Shown piece by piece: positions 15,601 through 24,775 of a DNA stretch of 64,000 nt (the first letter of the stretch is position 1; each line of letters opens with the position of its first letter). The DNA is from Filimonas effusa. GTDB taxonomy: Bacteria > Bacteroidota > Bacteroidia > Chitinophagales > Chitinophagaceae. Both the position numbers and the translations under genes were made by a program. Below the pieces are notes generated by a model. It ran no database searches. It was not told the DNA's origin and was given only the letters and a program-made list of their open reading frames with translations. The stretch lies in the NCBI RefSeq assembly GCF_004118675.1, contig NZ_SDHZ01000001.1, positions 2,480,001-2,544,000 on the forward strand, given 5' to 3'.

Positions 15601-17877
15601 TTAAAATACCCGTACACTAAATATGGCCGCCGGGACATTACTACCGGGATGTTCAGCCTCGATCACAAGCCTGGTTGTAGCTACAGGCTGTGCCAGTTCA
15701 ATAATATTCACAGTCTGGTAATTATCTTTTTTAGCATAAAGAACATTCCCCTTGTCATCCTTCACTGTATAATTACGAACACAGAAAGGCATCACCGCTT
15801 CGGGATGCGACATCAATACAGATTCCATCGGGTGATCATAGTCTGTATCAAAGAAAAGATGGATCTGTTTCACCTGCTGCGGTGTATCCCATTCTATAGC
15901 AAGCGTAGGTTGCTGATCGTTCCAGTCTGCTACCCAGGCATTGGGCTGCGTAGTAGGCCGGTCAACACCATTGGCGATATTTACCGCTTCAAAACCTGTA
16001 ATACCTTCCGGGTATTTAAAGGCGATGTTCTGCCCTGCCGGACGCCGTTGCGGGCACCAGAACTCAAAAGCATCCACTCCTATTTCTTCAGGCGGGGTTT
16101 GCTTACCGTAGTTGGATACCGCTTTGTTTACGCCATTGAATACGGACAACACACCTGTCACCCTTTTTTCTGTAAAATGTAATTGTACTTCAGGATTCTT
16201 CAGGAAAGTAATAAAAGCATAGCCCTGCTCTTTCAGTTGTTCTTCAAAAACTACCTGTATACAATTCCTGCCGGGTGTGATAGCTATTTGTTTACGCGCT
16301 ATTGTTACATCCGGTGTATAGTTGCCATTTTTGCTGCTGATCCTTAATTCCAGCTCCAGTGTGGTATCTACTTCCGACTGGGCATGAAAAACAAAAGGTG
16401 CTACTCTTCCCTGCTGTAAAGGCAACATCTGTGCTACCGAAATATCCAGCGGCTTCAGCAGCTTTTGTTCCGGCAATTCAGTAAGCACCAGTTCGCTTGA
16501 GGCAGATATACGTGCCGAAGAAACAAGATCATTTTTGTCGCTAAAAGTCAGCCCGGGAATATGCTGTCCTGTTTTCAACAGCCTTTGCTGCAATTCGGAG
16601 ATATGCCCTTCCTTCAGCAATGCTGCGGGCAGTATTTGCTTTTCTTTACAAACCGCAGCGGCCATACCAACTGCCTGGGCGCCATGTGCGGCAGTAGCCA
16701 TTACCCGTGTAGATCCAAAAGCTACGTGTGAAGCACTGATGATACGTCCCGCCAGGAAGAGGTTGGTAATATTCCGGCTATACATGCTGCGGTAAGGAAT
16801 ACCATAAATACCCTTGCTATGCCACTGATTACACCCCGGCTTTTCGCTGAACACGCCATCTGCCGGATGCAGGTCGATAGACCATCCTCCAAAAGCAACA
16901 GCATCATCATGAACACGCTGCTCTACCACATCCTGCTGCCTGATGATATAATCACCTTCAAAACGGCGGCTTTCTCTTTTACCGGGAATGGTTCCTACCC
17001 ATTCCAATGTAAGGTTCTCCGCTTCAGGAAAATTGCCCGAGTTTTTAATATGGTTCCATACGCCATAAACCACCTTCCATAATTCCCACTTGATCTTTTC
17101 TGTATCATGAACAGTATCGAGCCTTCCGCCGTATTCTATCCACCAGAGACGACAACCAAAGTCCTTGGCATTAAAGGTTTTGAAGCGGGGAATACGTGTA
17201 ATATCGTCAAGTGCAAACGATGGTGGCACAAACTTCACAGGTTTGCCGGTATCTTTGCTATAGAAATACATGGTATGCCCCAGCAGTTCACCATATTCTT
17301 TTGAAGGAGCAAACAACTCACCGAACTCATCCTTGCTTTCAGCACCCATACGAAACGCAGCACCCGCCAGGAAACCAACAACGCCATCGCCGGAAGCATC
17401 ACAAAACAAAGGCGCTTTCAGCGTATATTCTGTCTGGTTCTGGCTACAGAATGCTTTCAGCGACGAAATAGTATCTGCATCGCTTTTTGCCACTTCATAA
17501 ACTGCCGTATTCAGCAATAAGGTGATATTCGGCTCCGACATTACCTTATCCAGCAATACGGCATCAAAGATCAATGGATTGCCTTCCGGGTTACGATACA
17601 TATTCTCTACCAGTATTTCATCAACCACGCCACCTTCGCGTGACCAGCGGTTATTATTACCCATGTGAGAGGTGGCACCAAGGATCCATAACCGCACTTC
17701 ACTGCTGGAATTCCCTCCCAATACGGGCCGGTCCTGCACTATCACCACCTTCAAACCCTGCCTCGCTGCAGTAATAGCACCGCAAACGCCTGAGAGCCCA
17801 CCGCCTGTTATCACCAGGTCCGCTTCGTACGTCACACCGGGAAAAGCTCTCAGCGTTGTTGTTTCTGACTTTATCAT
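15601..17877 (-). CDS. FAD-dependent oxidoreductase fused to a C-terminal beta-sandwich (FAD_oxidored-type)
   Basis: 758 aa. The Rossmann dinucleotide motif is VITGGGLSGVCGAITAARQG at ~21-41, followed by the conserved LGGNSSSEVRLWILGA segment and the second FAD block DASGDGVVGFLAGAAFRMG (~186). AGRIISASHVAFGSTRVMAT (~375-395) is the third FAD-contacting region. These match the large FAD_oxidored (pfam12831-type) proteins found near sugar-degradation genes. Residues ~625-758 resemble an F5/8-type galactose-binding-like beta-sandwich (WVADWNDQQPTLAIEWDTP). No signal peptide is seen, unlike every enzyme around it, so it is predicted cytoplasmic. It closes the GH97-led transcription unit, 19 bp after GH2. 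The substrate is unknown; oxidation of a released sugar or glycoside is an inference from context. Confidence 0.85.
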   Translation of the reverse strand: MIKSETTTLRAFPGVTYEADLVITGGGLSGVCGAITAARQGLKVVIVQDRPVLGGNSSSEVRLWILGATSHMGNNNRWSREGGVVDEILVENMYRNPEGNPLIFDAVLLDKVMSEPNITLLLNTAVYEVAKSDADTISSLKAFCSQNQTEYTLKAPLFCDASGDGVVGFLAGAAFRMGAESKDEFGELFAPSKEYGELLGHTMYFYSKDTGKPVKFVPPSFALDDITRIPRFKTFNAKDFGCRLWWIEYGGRLDTVHDTEKIKWELWKVVYGVWNHIKNSGNFPEAENLTLEWVGTIPGKRESRRFEGDYIIRQQDVVEQRVHDDAVAFGGWSIDLHPADGVFSEKPGCNQWHSKGIYGIPYRSMYSRNITNLFLAGRIISASHVAFGSTRVMATAAHGAQAVGMAAAVCKEKQILPAALLKEGHISELQQRLLKTGQHIPGLTFSDKNDLVSSARISASSELVLTELPEQKLLKPLDISVAQMLPLQQGRVAPFVFHAQSEVDTTLELELRISSKNGNYTPDVTIARKQIAITPGRNCIQVVFEEQLKEQGYAFITFLKNPEVQLHFTEKRVTGVLSVFNGVNKAVSNYGKQTPPEEIGVDAFEFWCPQRRPAGQNIAFKYPEGITGFEAVNIANGVDRPTTQPNAWVADWNDQQPTLAIEWDTPQQVKQIHLFFDTDYDHPMESVLMSHPEAVMPFCVRNYTVKDDKGNVLYAKKDNYQTVNIIELAQPVATTRLVIEAEHPGSNVPAAIFSVRVF

Positions 17878-17896
17878 TTTCGTATAGGTTAATACT

Positions 17897-19936
17897 TTAG
17901 TATATTTTATTTAGTATGGTAAAACCACCCGGTTTTACCAGCGCTATTTTTAGTTTGCCTTGCAGTTGGTCTGCTATCGTTACTTCTGCCGAAGCACCTG
18001 GTTCCAGGTCGGGAATAGCCGCCTCATGGTTATCGCTGCGTAACGTATAACCTTTCATGGCATAGGCAGGAAAATCATTGCGGGCAGTTACCCTTAAAAC
18101 GGCTTTGCCATTTTCTCTTTTCAGGAGGGTGATGGTGGCTGGTGCAAACTGCTCCTGCCATTCATAATACATACCGCGCGGTTCACGCTCCGGCGTTATC
18201 AGCCCCCATGATCTGTACCCGTTCGTATCGGTACCTGGATAACGGCTCAGGTAATCGTTAAAGCTCCACGCAGCAGCCCCCACCACATAGTTGCAACTAC
18301 GGATCGATTTCATGGCATCTCTGAGGTAATTCACCCTCGCCTCATCAGTTTGCCCAAGTGTAGCACGCATCCCGAACTCCGATAGAAAAACAGGCTTATC
18401 AGGATAGACTTCGTGAATATGATTCAGCAACTTCAGATGATCCCCATAAATATTAGTGCTTATAAAGTCTACATACATAGAAGCTTCATCTTCCGGTTGA
18501 TGAATAAAATCACGCCACACATAATAACTGGCGAAAGTGATCAGCCTGGTGCTATCGATAGTTTTATACCAGTCGCGCATATCCTTTACCCAGGCCTTGG
18601 CCTCGGGGGTGTTGGAAGGAAATTCATTGCCCATGCTATAAGCGATAACGGAAGGATGATTCCAGTCGCGGCGGATCATTTCTTTAGCCTGTGATTGATA
18701 CTTTGCCCTCATCAGCGGATCGGCCATTTGTTTGGGTGTCATTTGCCAGTTACCCGCTTCAGTGATAATAAGCATACCGTGTTTATCGGCCCAGTCCAGG
18801 ACAAAAGAAGATACCGGATGGTGTGCAATACGGGAAAATTCCATACCGCCATTCTTCATAAGGGTAAGATCTTTTATCAGAATACTGTCGGGATCAAGCG
18901 ATCCGAACCTGGGATAATCTGTTGGCCTGTTGGCGCCACCCAGTTTCAACGGCTTACCATTCAATGTCAGCTGCGTTCCTTTTACCTCCAGTTTCCTGAT
19001 ACCGAAGTTTTGAGATACCGAATCCCCACCTGCAGTTACTGCTACCCGGTAAAGTGCCGGACTATCGAAGCTCCATAGCTTTACCATACCAGCCGGCATG
19101 GCCGATTTTAATGTAACAACATAACCTGATGCCACAGACTGCGTTCCGGCATTTTTGAAAACAACAGGATACTGCTTACCCGAACCTTCATCAAAGACCT
19201 CAGCCTTCAGCGATTCAGCAATACTTATGGCTGTTTGCCCAAACACTTCCGGTTTGCCATTTTCTACAAATACTTTCAACGTTATATCAGCCGTACCTTT
19301 TTTAAGGTCAGGTACGGCACTGACAAATACATTTTCGATAAAAACAGCAGGACGGATAATAAGCTGTACAGGCCTGATAATACCACCATAGTTCATCCAG
19401 GGATAAAGCTGCCCGTAATTAGGCCGGTGGTTGGGATCAAAGGTTTTACTGCCTGGCAGGGTAGTAGAATCCCAACTGTTATCGATCGATACAATAAGCC
19501 TGTTCTTTTCCCGGAGCAACGATGTTACTTCCAGTTCAAAGGGTGTATAACCACCTTCATGCGCACCAACAGGTTTACCATTAAGCCATGCTTTTGTTTT
19601 ATAGAAAGCCGCATCAAATTTTATAAAAGCCCGCTCACCTTGTTTCAAAGCGGCAGCATCAAATGATTTAAAATACCAGGTATTACCAGTATAGAAGAAA
19701 TAACGTTTATCAACGGAAAAACAATGCGGCACTGTCACCTTATCAAGCTCGTTGACAGGAAAATCGCTATCAAGCCAGCCCTCCCGCTCTCCTACATAAA
19801 AGGGATCCAGCGCAAAACGCCATTCACCGTTAAGAGACACATGCTGACGGCCGGGCGCGGGCGGCTGTGCAACAGTGATTTCGTGTACTGCCAGTAGCAG
19901 CAGGACCGATAAAATGCTATGATTAACTGCTTTCAT
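17897..19936 (-). CDS. Glycoside hydrolase family 2 enzyme (beta-glucuronidase/beta-galactosidase-like)
   Basis: 679 aa with signal peptide MKAVNHSILSVLLLLAVHEITVAQ. It has an N-terminal sugar-binding jelly-roll (~25-190, with VSLNGEWRFALDP and AWLNGKPVGAHEGGYTPF), an immunoglobulin-like middle (~195-325) and a TIM barrel (~326-620). Acid/base is E438 in AYSMGNEF and the nucleophile E520 in PVFLSEFG. The barrel entry reads LGGANRPTDYPRFG where classical GH2 enzymes have a GVNRHE/GxNxHP type motif, so the subfamily is atypical. It is exported, probably periplasmic, and releases a non-reducing-end beta-linked sugar. It sits between an unclassified PUL protein and the FAD oxidoreductase, with 17-19 bp gaps. 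Confidence 0.92.
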   Translation of the reverse strand: MKAVNHSILSVLLLLAVHEITVAQPPAPGRQHVSLNGEWRFALDPFYVGEREGWLDSDFPVNELDKVTVPHCFSVDKRYFFYTGNTWYFKSFDAAALKQGERAFIKFDAAFYKTKAWLNGKPVGAHEGGYTPFELEVTSLLREKNRLIVSIDNSWDSTTLPGSKTFDPNHRPNYGQLYPWMNYGGIIRPVQLIIRPAVFIENVFVSAVPDLKKGTADITLKVFVENGKPEVFGQTAISIAESLKAEVFDEGSGKQYPVVFKNAGTQSVASGYVVTLKSAMPAGMVKLWSFDSPALYRVAVTAGGDSVSQNFGIRKLEVKGTQLTLNGKPLKLGGANRPTDYPRFGSLDPDSILIKDLTLMKNGGMEFSRIAHHPVSSFVLDWADKHGMLIITEAGNWQMTPKQMADPLMRAKYQSQAKEMIRRDWNHPSVIAYSMGNEFPSNTPEAKAWVKDMRDWYKTIDSTRLITFASYYVWRDFIHQPEDEASMYVDFISTNIYGDHLKLLNHIHEVYPDKPVFLSEFGMRATLGQTDEARVNYLRDAMKSIRSCNYVVGAAAWSFNDYLSRYPGTDTNGYRSWGLITPEREPRGMYYEWQEQFAPATITLLKRENGKAVLRVTARNDFPAYAMKGYTLRSDNHEAAIPDLEPGASAEVTIADQLQGKLKIALVKPGGFTILNKIY

Positions 19937-19953
19937 AATTTTAGCATTGGGTG

Positions 19954-22794
19954 TTATCTCTGTTTTTTTAAGGAGTTGCCAAGTTCTATTTCTGCCGAGT
20001 TTATAATACGACCATCTCTTGCTGTTAATTCCAGTGAAAAGCGGACAGCACCAGACAAGGTCACAGGTACCGTAAACTCAAATGGATAGCTGCTCTTCAG
20101 CACTTCTGTTTTCCTGCCTTCCGCATCTGTGCAGGTAAGTTTCGCCTGCTTCCATTTATTGTCATCGTCTTCCAGGAATACATATAACCTGCGGGAATAG
20201 GTTCCAAGCTTAAAAAGCAGCGCTTTAGCGTTCCCTTCAGGTATGGAAACAAAGTCGGTACTATTATCGCCGGTATTGGCCAGTATTTGTTGCTGGAAGG
20301 CTGCATCGATCTGCACCTTGTTTATCTCAACAGCCGCGATGCCGTTGGCCGGAACCGTTACTGTAAAGCTGCTGTCTTTCAAACCAGATGCCGCTCCGGC
20401 ATAAGCCTTCAGCACACTGCCGCTGGCAAGTCCTGCCAGGGAAGGGTTTACCGTAACCCGGGTCGTTACTTCATCAGCAGATTGATTGGTAAAAGCCAGC
20501 AACAGTTTACCAGGTGTGCGCGCTGCTATATAATTCAATTCTACATTATCGATATTCAGCAAACGTTTGGGCATCCATAACTGCGCTTCTCTTTCATCAT
20601 AGAACTTACCTTTTGCAGCGCCATACATTTTATTCTGCAGGTAAGCATACCCCTCAATATATTCACTGGGAAAGTTGATAGCGCCATTACTGCGGGCAAA
20701 CGCATCCGATACCAGGTAATCCAGCAGCATGGAAGCCATTGGCAGTATATGGTTATAGTGAAATGAATTCACGCTTTGGTCGGTATGTTCATGCAGTGGA
20801 AAATCAGCCTTTTCGTAAGCTGTTGTTCTTTCTGTATTGATATGATAACCGGGAAAATTCCGGTACCTGCCTATAATGGCCGCCTTTGCCACATTCACAA
20901 GGAAACTATCTTTTGAATAGTAACCAATACGCAGCATCCATGGTGCATAATTCGACATCATGATAGCACGGTGACCGGTAGAGGTACCAGATGATTCCGG
21001 AGTAAGCCCCATTTCCGATAAACGCCAGGCGGGAGCCTGCTCTTCGGGATAATACATTTGTTTATGCCCTTTCGACTTCAGGTACCAGTACATAGGCGCT
21101 TTACCGCCTTTATTCACTGTAATAAGACTATCAGGAATGGCGGGCGCCATCCAGGTGAACATGGTATAATATCTTGCCCCTTCACGTGCTGCATCCAGGA
21201 AAGCAGTATCGCCTGTAAGCTCATACAGTTCCAGGAATTCTATCCAATGATTGGTATAGGTAGGCCAAAAGAAATGGCTGCCGTTTAACGGATCCTGGAA
21301 AGCCGTCTGCTTTTTATATACCCGCTGTTTCAGGTATTGTTTGGCCTTGGCAACAGCAGCAGTAAGATATTTTTTATCACTGGTAGCCTTGTACAGGAAC
21401 ATCGCATTCATCCAGCTGTTACCTATTTCATTATCGTCGAGGTTACGTGTACGGGAAGAACTGAACTCCTTTTCTGCAAGTGAAGTATAAAAGCTATTGT
21501 GTTTGCCAAATACATTGTATAAAGCCCCCAGCTCAGAAAGCGGCGCTATAGGCCCTTTCAACTTACGCGAAGGAGATTGGATCTTTTGCGTGCTATCCAG
21601 GCTAAACAGGAACTTCTCCCTCGAAAGCATAAACTCCATCAACGGATAAGCTCTCTTTTCAAACATGGTAGTATCGTTCCTTACAATAGCCAGTTCAAGC
21701 GGGTTTAAACTCGAAACATTCTTTACAGCCCCCGGCACATCCGTAGAATAAGCACATCCTTTTAAACTATCCACGAACCAGGCATAATGTGAAAGCGAAT
21801 AGTCAACCATGTTATCCAGTGCCGTATTCAAAGAAGCGATATCATTATGCCGGTAGTTTTTAAAACCAAACACGTTTTCAGCGATATACTGGTAGGTAGC
21901 CGAAACAGAAGCAGATTGCACCACCAGGCTAAAAGAAAATGTAAATGGCTTGCCGGCCTTCATTTCAGACAAGTAACCTCCCTGGATAGGAGCAAACAGC
22001 TGTGGCTGCAATTGATGCCGGTTGTTCAGTAACGCCACTCCAAACCTGCTGTTGGTAAGCAGCGGAAGCGGCTGAAAGGGCAGGTATTCCGGGGAAGCCA
22101 GTACGCCAATGGTACTCTTACCATCATTCACCATGGTGGTAGGCAGTGTAGCCATAAAAGCAGGCGTAAGATAAGGTTGATCAGGTGTGCGCTTTTCCGT
22201 CCATATAAGCGGCTGCCATGATTCGGCTGTGGCTTCTTTTTCAAAAGCAGGAGCCCCGGTATAACCTATACTATAAAAGCCATTACGTTTGGGAACAAAA
22301 GAATACTGCAATACAGGATAAGGTTTTGCTGCAAGAAGCACCCATGCTTTCAATGAAAAAGCTTTGGATGCAGGAAACACCAGGAAAGCAGTATCTCCCT
22401 TCACCTGGATAGCGGAAGCGATAATATCGGTACGTGTACCACTGTTAAAAACATTGGCAGTGCGCATTTCGGCCTTCGTACGTAAGATCCTGTCATCAAA
22501 GCCATCACCGGCTACAGAAGCGTTTACTTTTTTCTGTTTAAAATCAGCCCTGGAAGAATCAGCAGTTTTCCAGGTAAGCAGGTTGTACACCACCTTGCGA
22601 ATCCCCCCGGGTTTCAATGCCATGGCAGGATCGCTTGTATTATACAATACAGTGAACGATGGCAAAAAACGATAGTCCCGTCCCCCGGATGAAATGGTAA
22701 TGTATTTACTGCCGGCAGTTACCCGCTGGGCATTACCAGCAAAAGGTATAAGTGCTGTCAGTAAAGCAAAGAAGGCAATACGTTGTGCAATCAT
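19954..22794 (-). CDS. Large exported protein, paralog 1 of an unclassified PUL family (putative six-hairpin glycosidase/lyase fold)
   Basis: 946 aa with signal peptide MIAQRIAFFALLTALIPFAGNAQ. Residues ~25-300 look beta-rich (QYSFVPKRNGFYSIGYTGAP). Residues ~330-720 are helix-rich with repeated hairpins such as FLELYELTGDTAFLDAAREG and WMLRIGYYSKDSFLVNVAKA, suggesting an (alpha/alpha)6 barrel. The C-terminal ~220 residues are beta-rich again. The C-terminal half shares co-linear blocks with the genes at 28843-32265 and 32303-34933. I do not recognise a CAZy family. Length, export, PUL context and layout suggest a polysaccharide-active enzyme; no catalytic residue is assigned. It lies 7 bp after GH97. 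Confidence 0.8.
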   Translation of the reverse strand: MIAQRIAFFALLTALIPFAGNAQRVTAGSKYITISSGGRDYRFLPSFTVLYNTSDPAMALKPGGIRKVVYNLLTWKTADSSRADFKQKKVNASVAGDGFDDRILRTKAEMRTANVFNSGTRTDIIASAIQVKGDTAFLVFPASKAFSLKAWVLLAAKPYPVLQYSFVPKRNGFYSIGYTGAPAFEKEATAESWQPLIWTEKRTPDQPYLTPAFMATLPTTMVNDGKSTIGVLASPEYLPFQPLPLLTNSRFGVALLNNRHQLQPQLFAPIQGGYLSEMKAGKPFTFSFSLVVQSASVSATYQYIAENVFGFKNYRHNDIASLNTALDNMVDYSLSHYAWFVDSLKGCAYSTDVPGAVKNVSSLNPLELAIVRNDTTMFEKRAYPLMEFMLSREKFLFSLDSTQKIQSPSRKLKGPIAPLSELGALYNVFGKHNSFYTSLAEKEFSSSRTRNLDDNEIGNSWMNAMFLYKATSDKKYLTAAVAKAKQYLKQRVYKKQTAFQDPLNGSHFFWPTYTNHWIEFLELYELTGDTAFLDAAREGARYYTMFTWMAPAIPDSLITVNKGGKAPMYWYLKSKGHKQMYYPEEQAPAWRLSEMGLTPESSGTSTGHRAIMMSNYAPWMLRIGYYSKDSFLVNVAKAAIIGRYRNFPGYHINTERTTAYEKADFPLHEHTDQSVNSFHYNHILPMASMLLDYLVSDAFARSNGAINFPSEYIEGYAYLQNKMYGAAKGKFYDEREAQLWMPKRLLNIDNVELNYIAARTPGKLLLAFTNQSADEVTTRVTVNPSLAGLASGSVLKAYAGAASGLKDSSFTVTVPANGIAAVEINKVQIDAAFQQQILANTGDNSTDFVSIPEGNAKALLFKLGTYSRRLYVFLEDDDNKWKQAKLTCTDAEGRKTEVLKSSYPFEFTVPVTLSGAVRFSLELTARDGRIINSAEIELGNSLKKQR

Positions 22795-22801
22795 GATACG
22801 T

Positions 22802-24649
22802 TTAATTTCTTTTAACCGCTATGACCAATCCTCCTGCCGGGGGTAAGACAAAAGACTGTACACGGGATGGCTGAATCGTTATATTATTTACAGTAAAAAC
22901 GCTGTTTAAGCTGGACTTTTTCAGCCCCTTAACGTTATCCGAAACTACCACTGCCTGGTATTTCGTCCCGGCTTTCAGAAAGCCGGGGTTCAGGTTGAAA
23001 GCAACGGCACTATCGGTTCCGTTTATAGCGGCAACATACCAGTCATCTCCTTTTCTCCTGGCAAAAGCTGCTAGTCTGCCAATACTACTTCCTGGTAATA
23101 CAATGGTTTCGTCCCAGGTAACAGGCAATGAACGCAGCAACGGAAGAACAGGTGCATATGCCGGGTTGTTCAGCAGTGTCAGTGGATTTTCGGCCATACA
23201 CTGAAACGGCGAATTGAACAAGTACAATAACGCCAACTGATGTGTATCAGTAGTTGATCCTTTATTACTGAAGAACCCCGGCGTATAATCTCCATGTCCG
23301 CATATGAATCTTGTAAAAGGTAGCGCTGCATTATGCCAGGCCGGAATAGGTTCATTCATGATATTAAGCTCCATTCCCCTGATACCTTCGCGGGTAAGCT
23401 CATTAGGATAAGTCCTGCTTTCGCCGGTGGGGGCCTGGCAGCCATGGAAATTTACCATTAGCTTTCTCCGTGCTGCCGCGCGTAAAAGCGCCTCTTCAAA
23501 AGCTATCAACGGCATGGCTTCACTATTCATGAAATCGGTTTTGACACCGGCAACGCCTGCCATGGCAAGACTATCGAGAAAAGCCTCCCGTACTATACTG
23601 TCACGCAATTCATTCGAGTGTTTCCACACCCACAACTTTACATTTTTACCGGCAGCATATAACACCAGCGCTTTCAATTGCTGCCATTTTTGAGGCCAGG
23701 CTGTTTCCCATCCCTCATCAAGCAAGCTATAGTTGAAATGAAGCAAAGCCGCAGCATCGATCATTTTCATTTCGGATGCAGGTTGCATATAAGAGGCGTC
23801 TTTGGTAATCCAGCTCCAGACAGCTTTTCCCGGTACGATATAAGATTGGTCGGCAAACAACGTCGTATCGGGAGCAGGATTAAGTTGTTCTATAAGATGA
23901 TTGTTCACCAGGCTGTTAAGATCTTCTGCAAACAACAATACGCGCCAGGGTGAAACCAGCGGACCATTTACATCAAACCCCTTATCCCCCTCTGTAAAAT
24001 TCACCTGCAGTTTTCCCTTATGCGCCAGTAAACGCATGCCACTATAGTTATATAAAGCAGCCTCGCTGAGCAACAGGTACTGTCCCGAGGGATAAACAAA
24101 CAAGAGCGGCTTACCCTGAACCGGTCCCTGTACAGAAACCTTATCCAGCTGCTGCAACGTTGTTTGCATCCAAAGCCCTGCATAAGACTGCAGTTTCCAT
24201 TTATTGTTTCTTTCAAAGAACCAGACAGCCGGGTTTCCCGCAGGAACAAAACCAGTTGTTTCTTCTGTGATATGCGCGTTTACAATTGCCGGAGCCAGGT
24301 ATCGGAAGGCCAGACCATTATCGTAAATATGAAATTCAATATTATAATTGCTGTTGTGTTCAGTCACTGCCACCACGAACCTTGTTCCTTTGTTCTGAAC
24401 ATTTAAACCACCCGATGCCGACAAAACGATGGAGGCCACCTGTTCGCCAAGTGTCGCCCCATTTACTTTCATACCGAGCGGCGATGGCGCCAGCAACGTT
24501 TGGGTGCCCGTATGTAGCTTATAAAACAACTTCCCGTTTTCAACCGAGACAACAGCTTTCAGTTTTTTACCGGGACTGTTCATCACAATCTCTTCTGCCA
24601 TCGAAATCCGGCAAACCAGTAACAGGAATATGATGAAACAATAGCGCAT
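22802..24649 (-). CDS. Glycoside hydrolase family 97 (alpha-glycosidase)
   Basis: 615 aa with signal peptide MRYCFIIFLLLVCRISMAEE. The GH97 layout is clear: an N-terminal beta-supersandwich (~20-270), a (beta/alpha)8 barrel (~285-520) with LLHFNYSLLDEGWETAW and VNFHGCQAPTGESRTYPN-EL, and a C-terminal beta-domain ending VKRN. VKTDFMNSEAM places Asp372 at the position of the catalytic nucleophile in retaining GH97 alpha-galactosidases (BtGal97b type); choosing this branch over the inverting SusB type is an inference. Its 126-bp upstream gap holds a LacI-type operator pair and a TAnnTTTG element, so it heads a four-gene unit (GH97, paralog 1, GH2, FAD oxidoreductase). Confidence 0.94.
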   Translation of the reverse strand: MRYCFIIFLLLVCRISMAEEIVMNSPGKKLKAVVSVENGKLFYKLHTGTQTLLAPSPLGMKVNGATLGEQVASIVLSASGGLNVQNKGTRFVVAVTEHNSNYNIEFHIYDNGLAFRYLAPAIVNAHITEETTGFVPAGNPAVWFFERNNKWKLQSYAGLWMQTTLQQLDKVSVQGPVQGKPLLFVYPSGQYLLLSEAALYNYSGMRLLAHKGKLQVNFTEGDKGFDVNGPLVSPWRVLLFAEDLNSLVNNHLIEQLNPAPDTTLFADQSYIVPGKAVWSWITKDASYMQPASEMKMIDAAALLHFNYSLLDEGWETAWPQKWQQLKALVLYAAGKNVKLWVWKHSNELRDSIVREAFLDSLAMAGVAGVKTDFMNSEAMPLIAFEEALLRAAARRKLMVNFHGCQAPTGESRTYPNELTREGIRGMELNIMNEPIPAWHNAALPFTRFICGHGDYTPGFFSNKGSTTDTHQLALLYLFNSPFQCMAENPLTLLNNPAYAPVLPLLRSLPVTWDETIVLPGSSIGRLAAFARRKGDDWYVAAINGTDSAVAFNLNPGFLKAGTKYQAVVVSDNVKGLKKSSLNSVFTVNNITIQPSRVQSFVLPPAGGLVIAVKRN

Positions 24650-24684
24650 AAAACACAGGCAAACAATACCGTTAAGAATTTTAT

Positions 24685-24692
24685 CAAATGTA
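24685..24692 (-). promoter_or_regulatory. Candidate -7 promoter element for the GH97-led operon
   Basis: The minus strand reads TACATTTG, matching TAnnTTTG, 36 bp upstream of the GH97 ATG at 24649. No clear -33 TTTG lies at the normal distance, which would fit a promoter that depends on a regulator. The operator pair lies 47-80 bp further upstream. Confidence 0.5.
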
Positions 24693-24738
24693 GGGCGCCA
24701 CTAATGACCGGACCACTGTCAGCAATGCAAAAAGAGAA

Positions 24739-24772
24739 TGGGAGCATTCCCAATTTACGGGAACATTCCCAT
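24739..24772. promoter_or_regulatory. Tandem LacI-type operator pair upstream of GH97
   Basis: Two inverted repeats, TGGGAGCATTCCCA (24739-24752) and GGGAACATTCCC (24759-24770), with centres 19 bp apart. The 34-bp block matches the one at 42524-42557 in 30 of 34 positions, with an identical ATTTAC linker. LacI-family proteins typically bind such dyads as dimers. It lies in the only gap of more than 100 bp inside the PUL, directly in front of GH97. Confidence 0.75.
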
Positions 24773-24775
24773 TTT

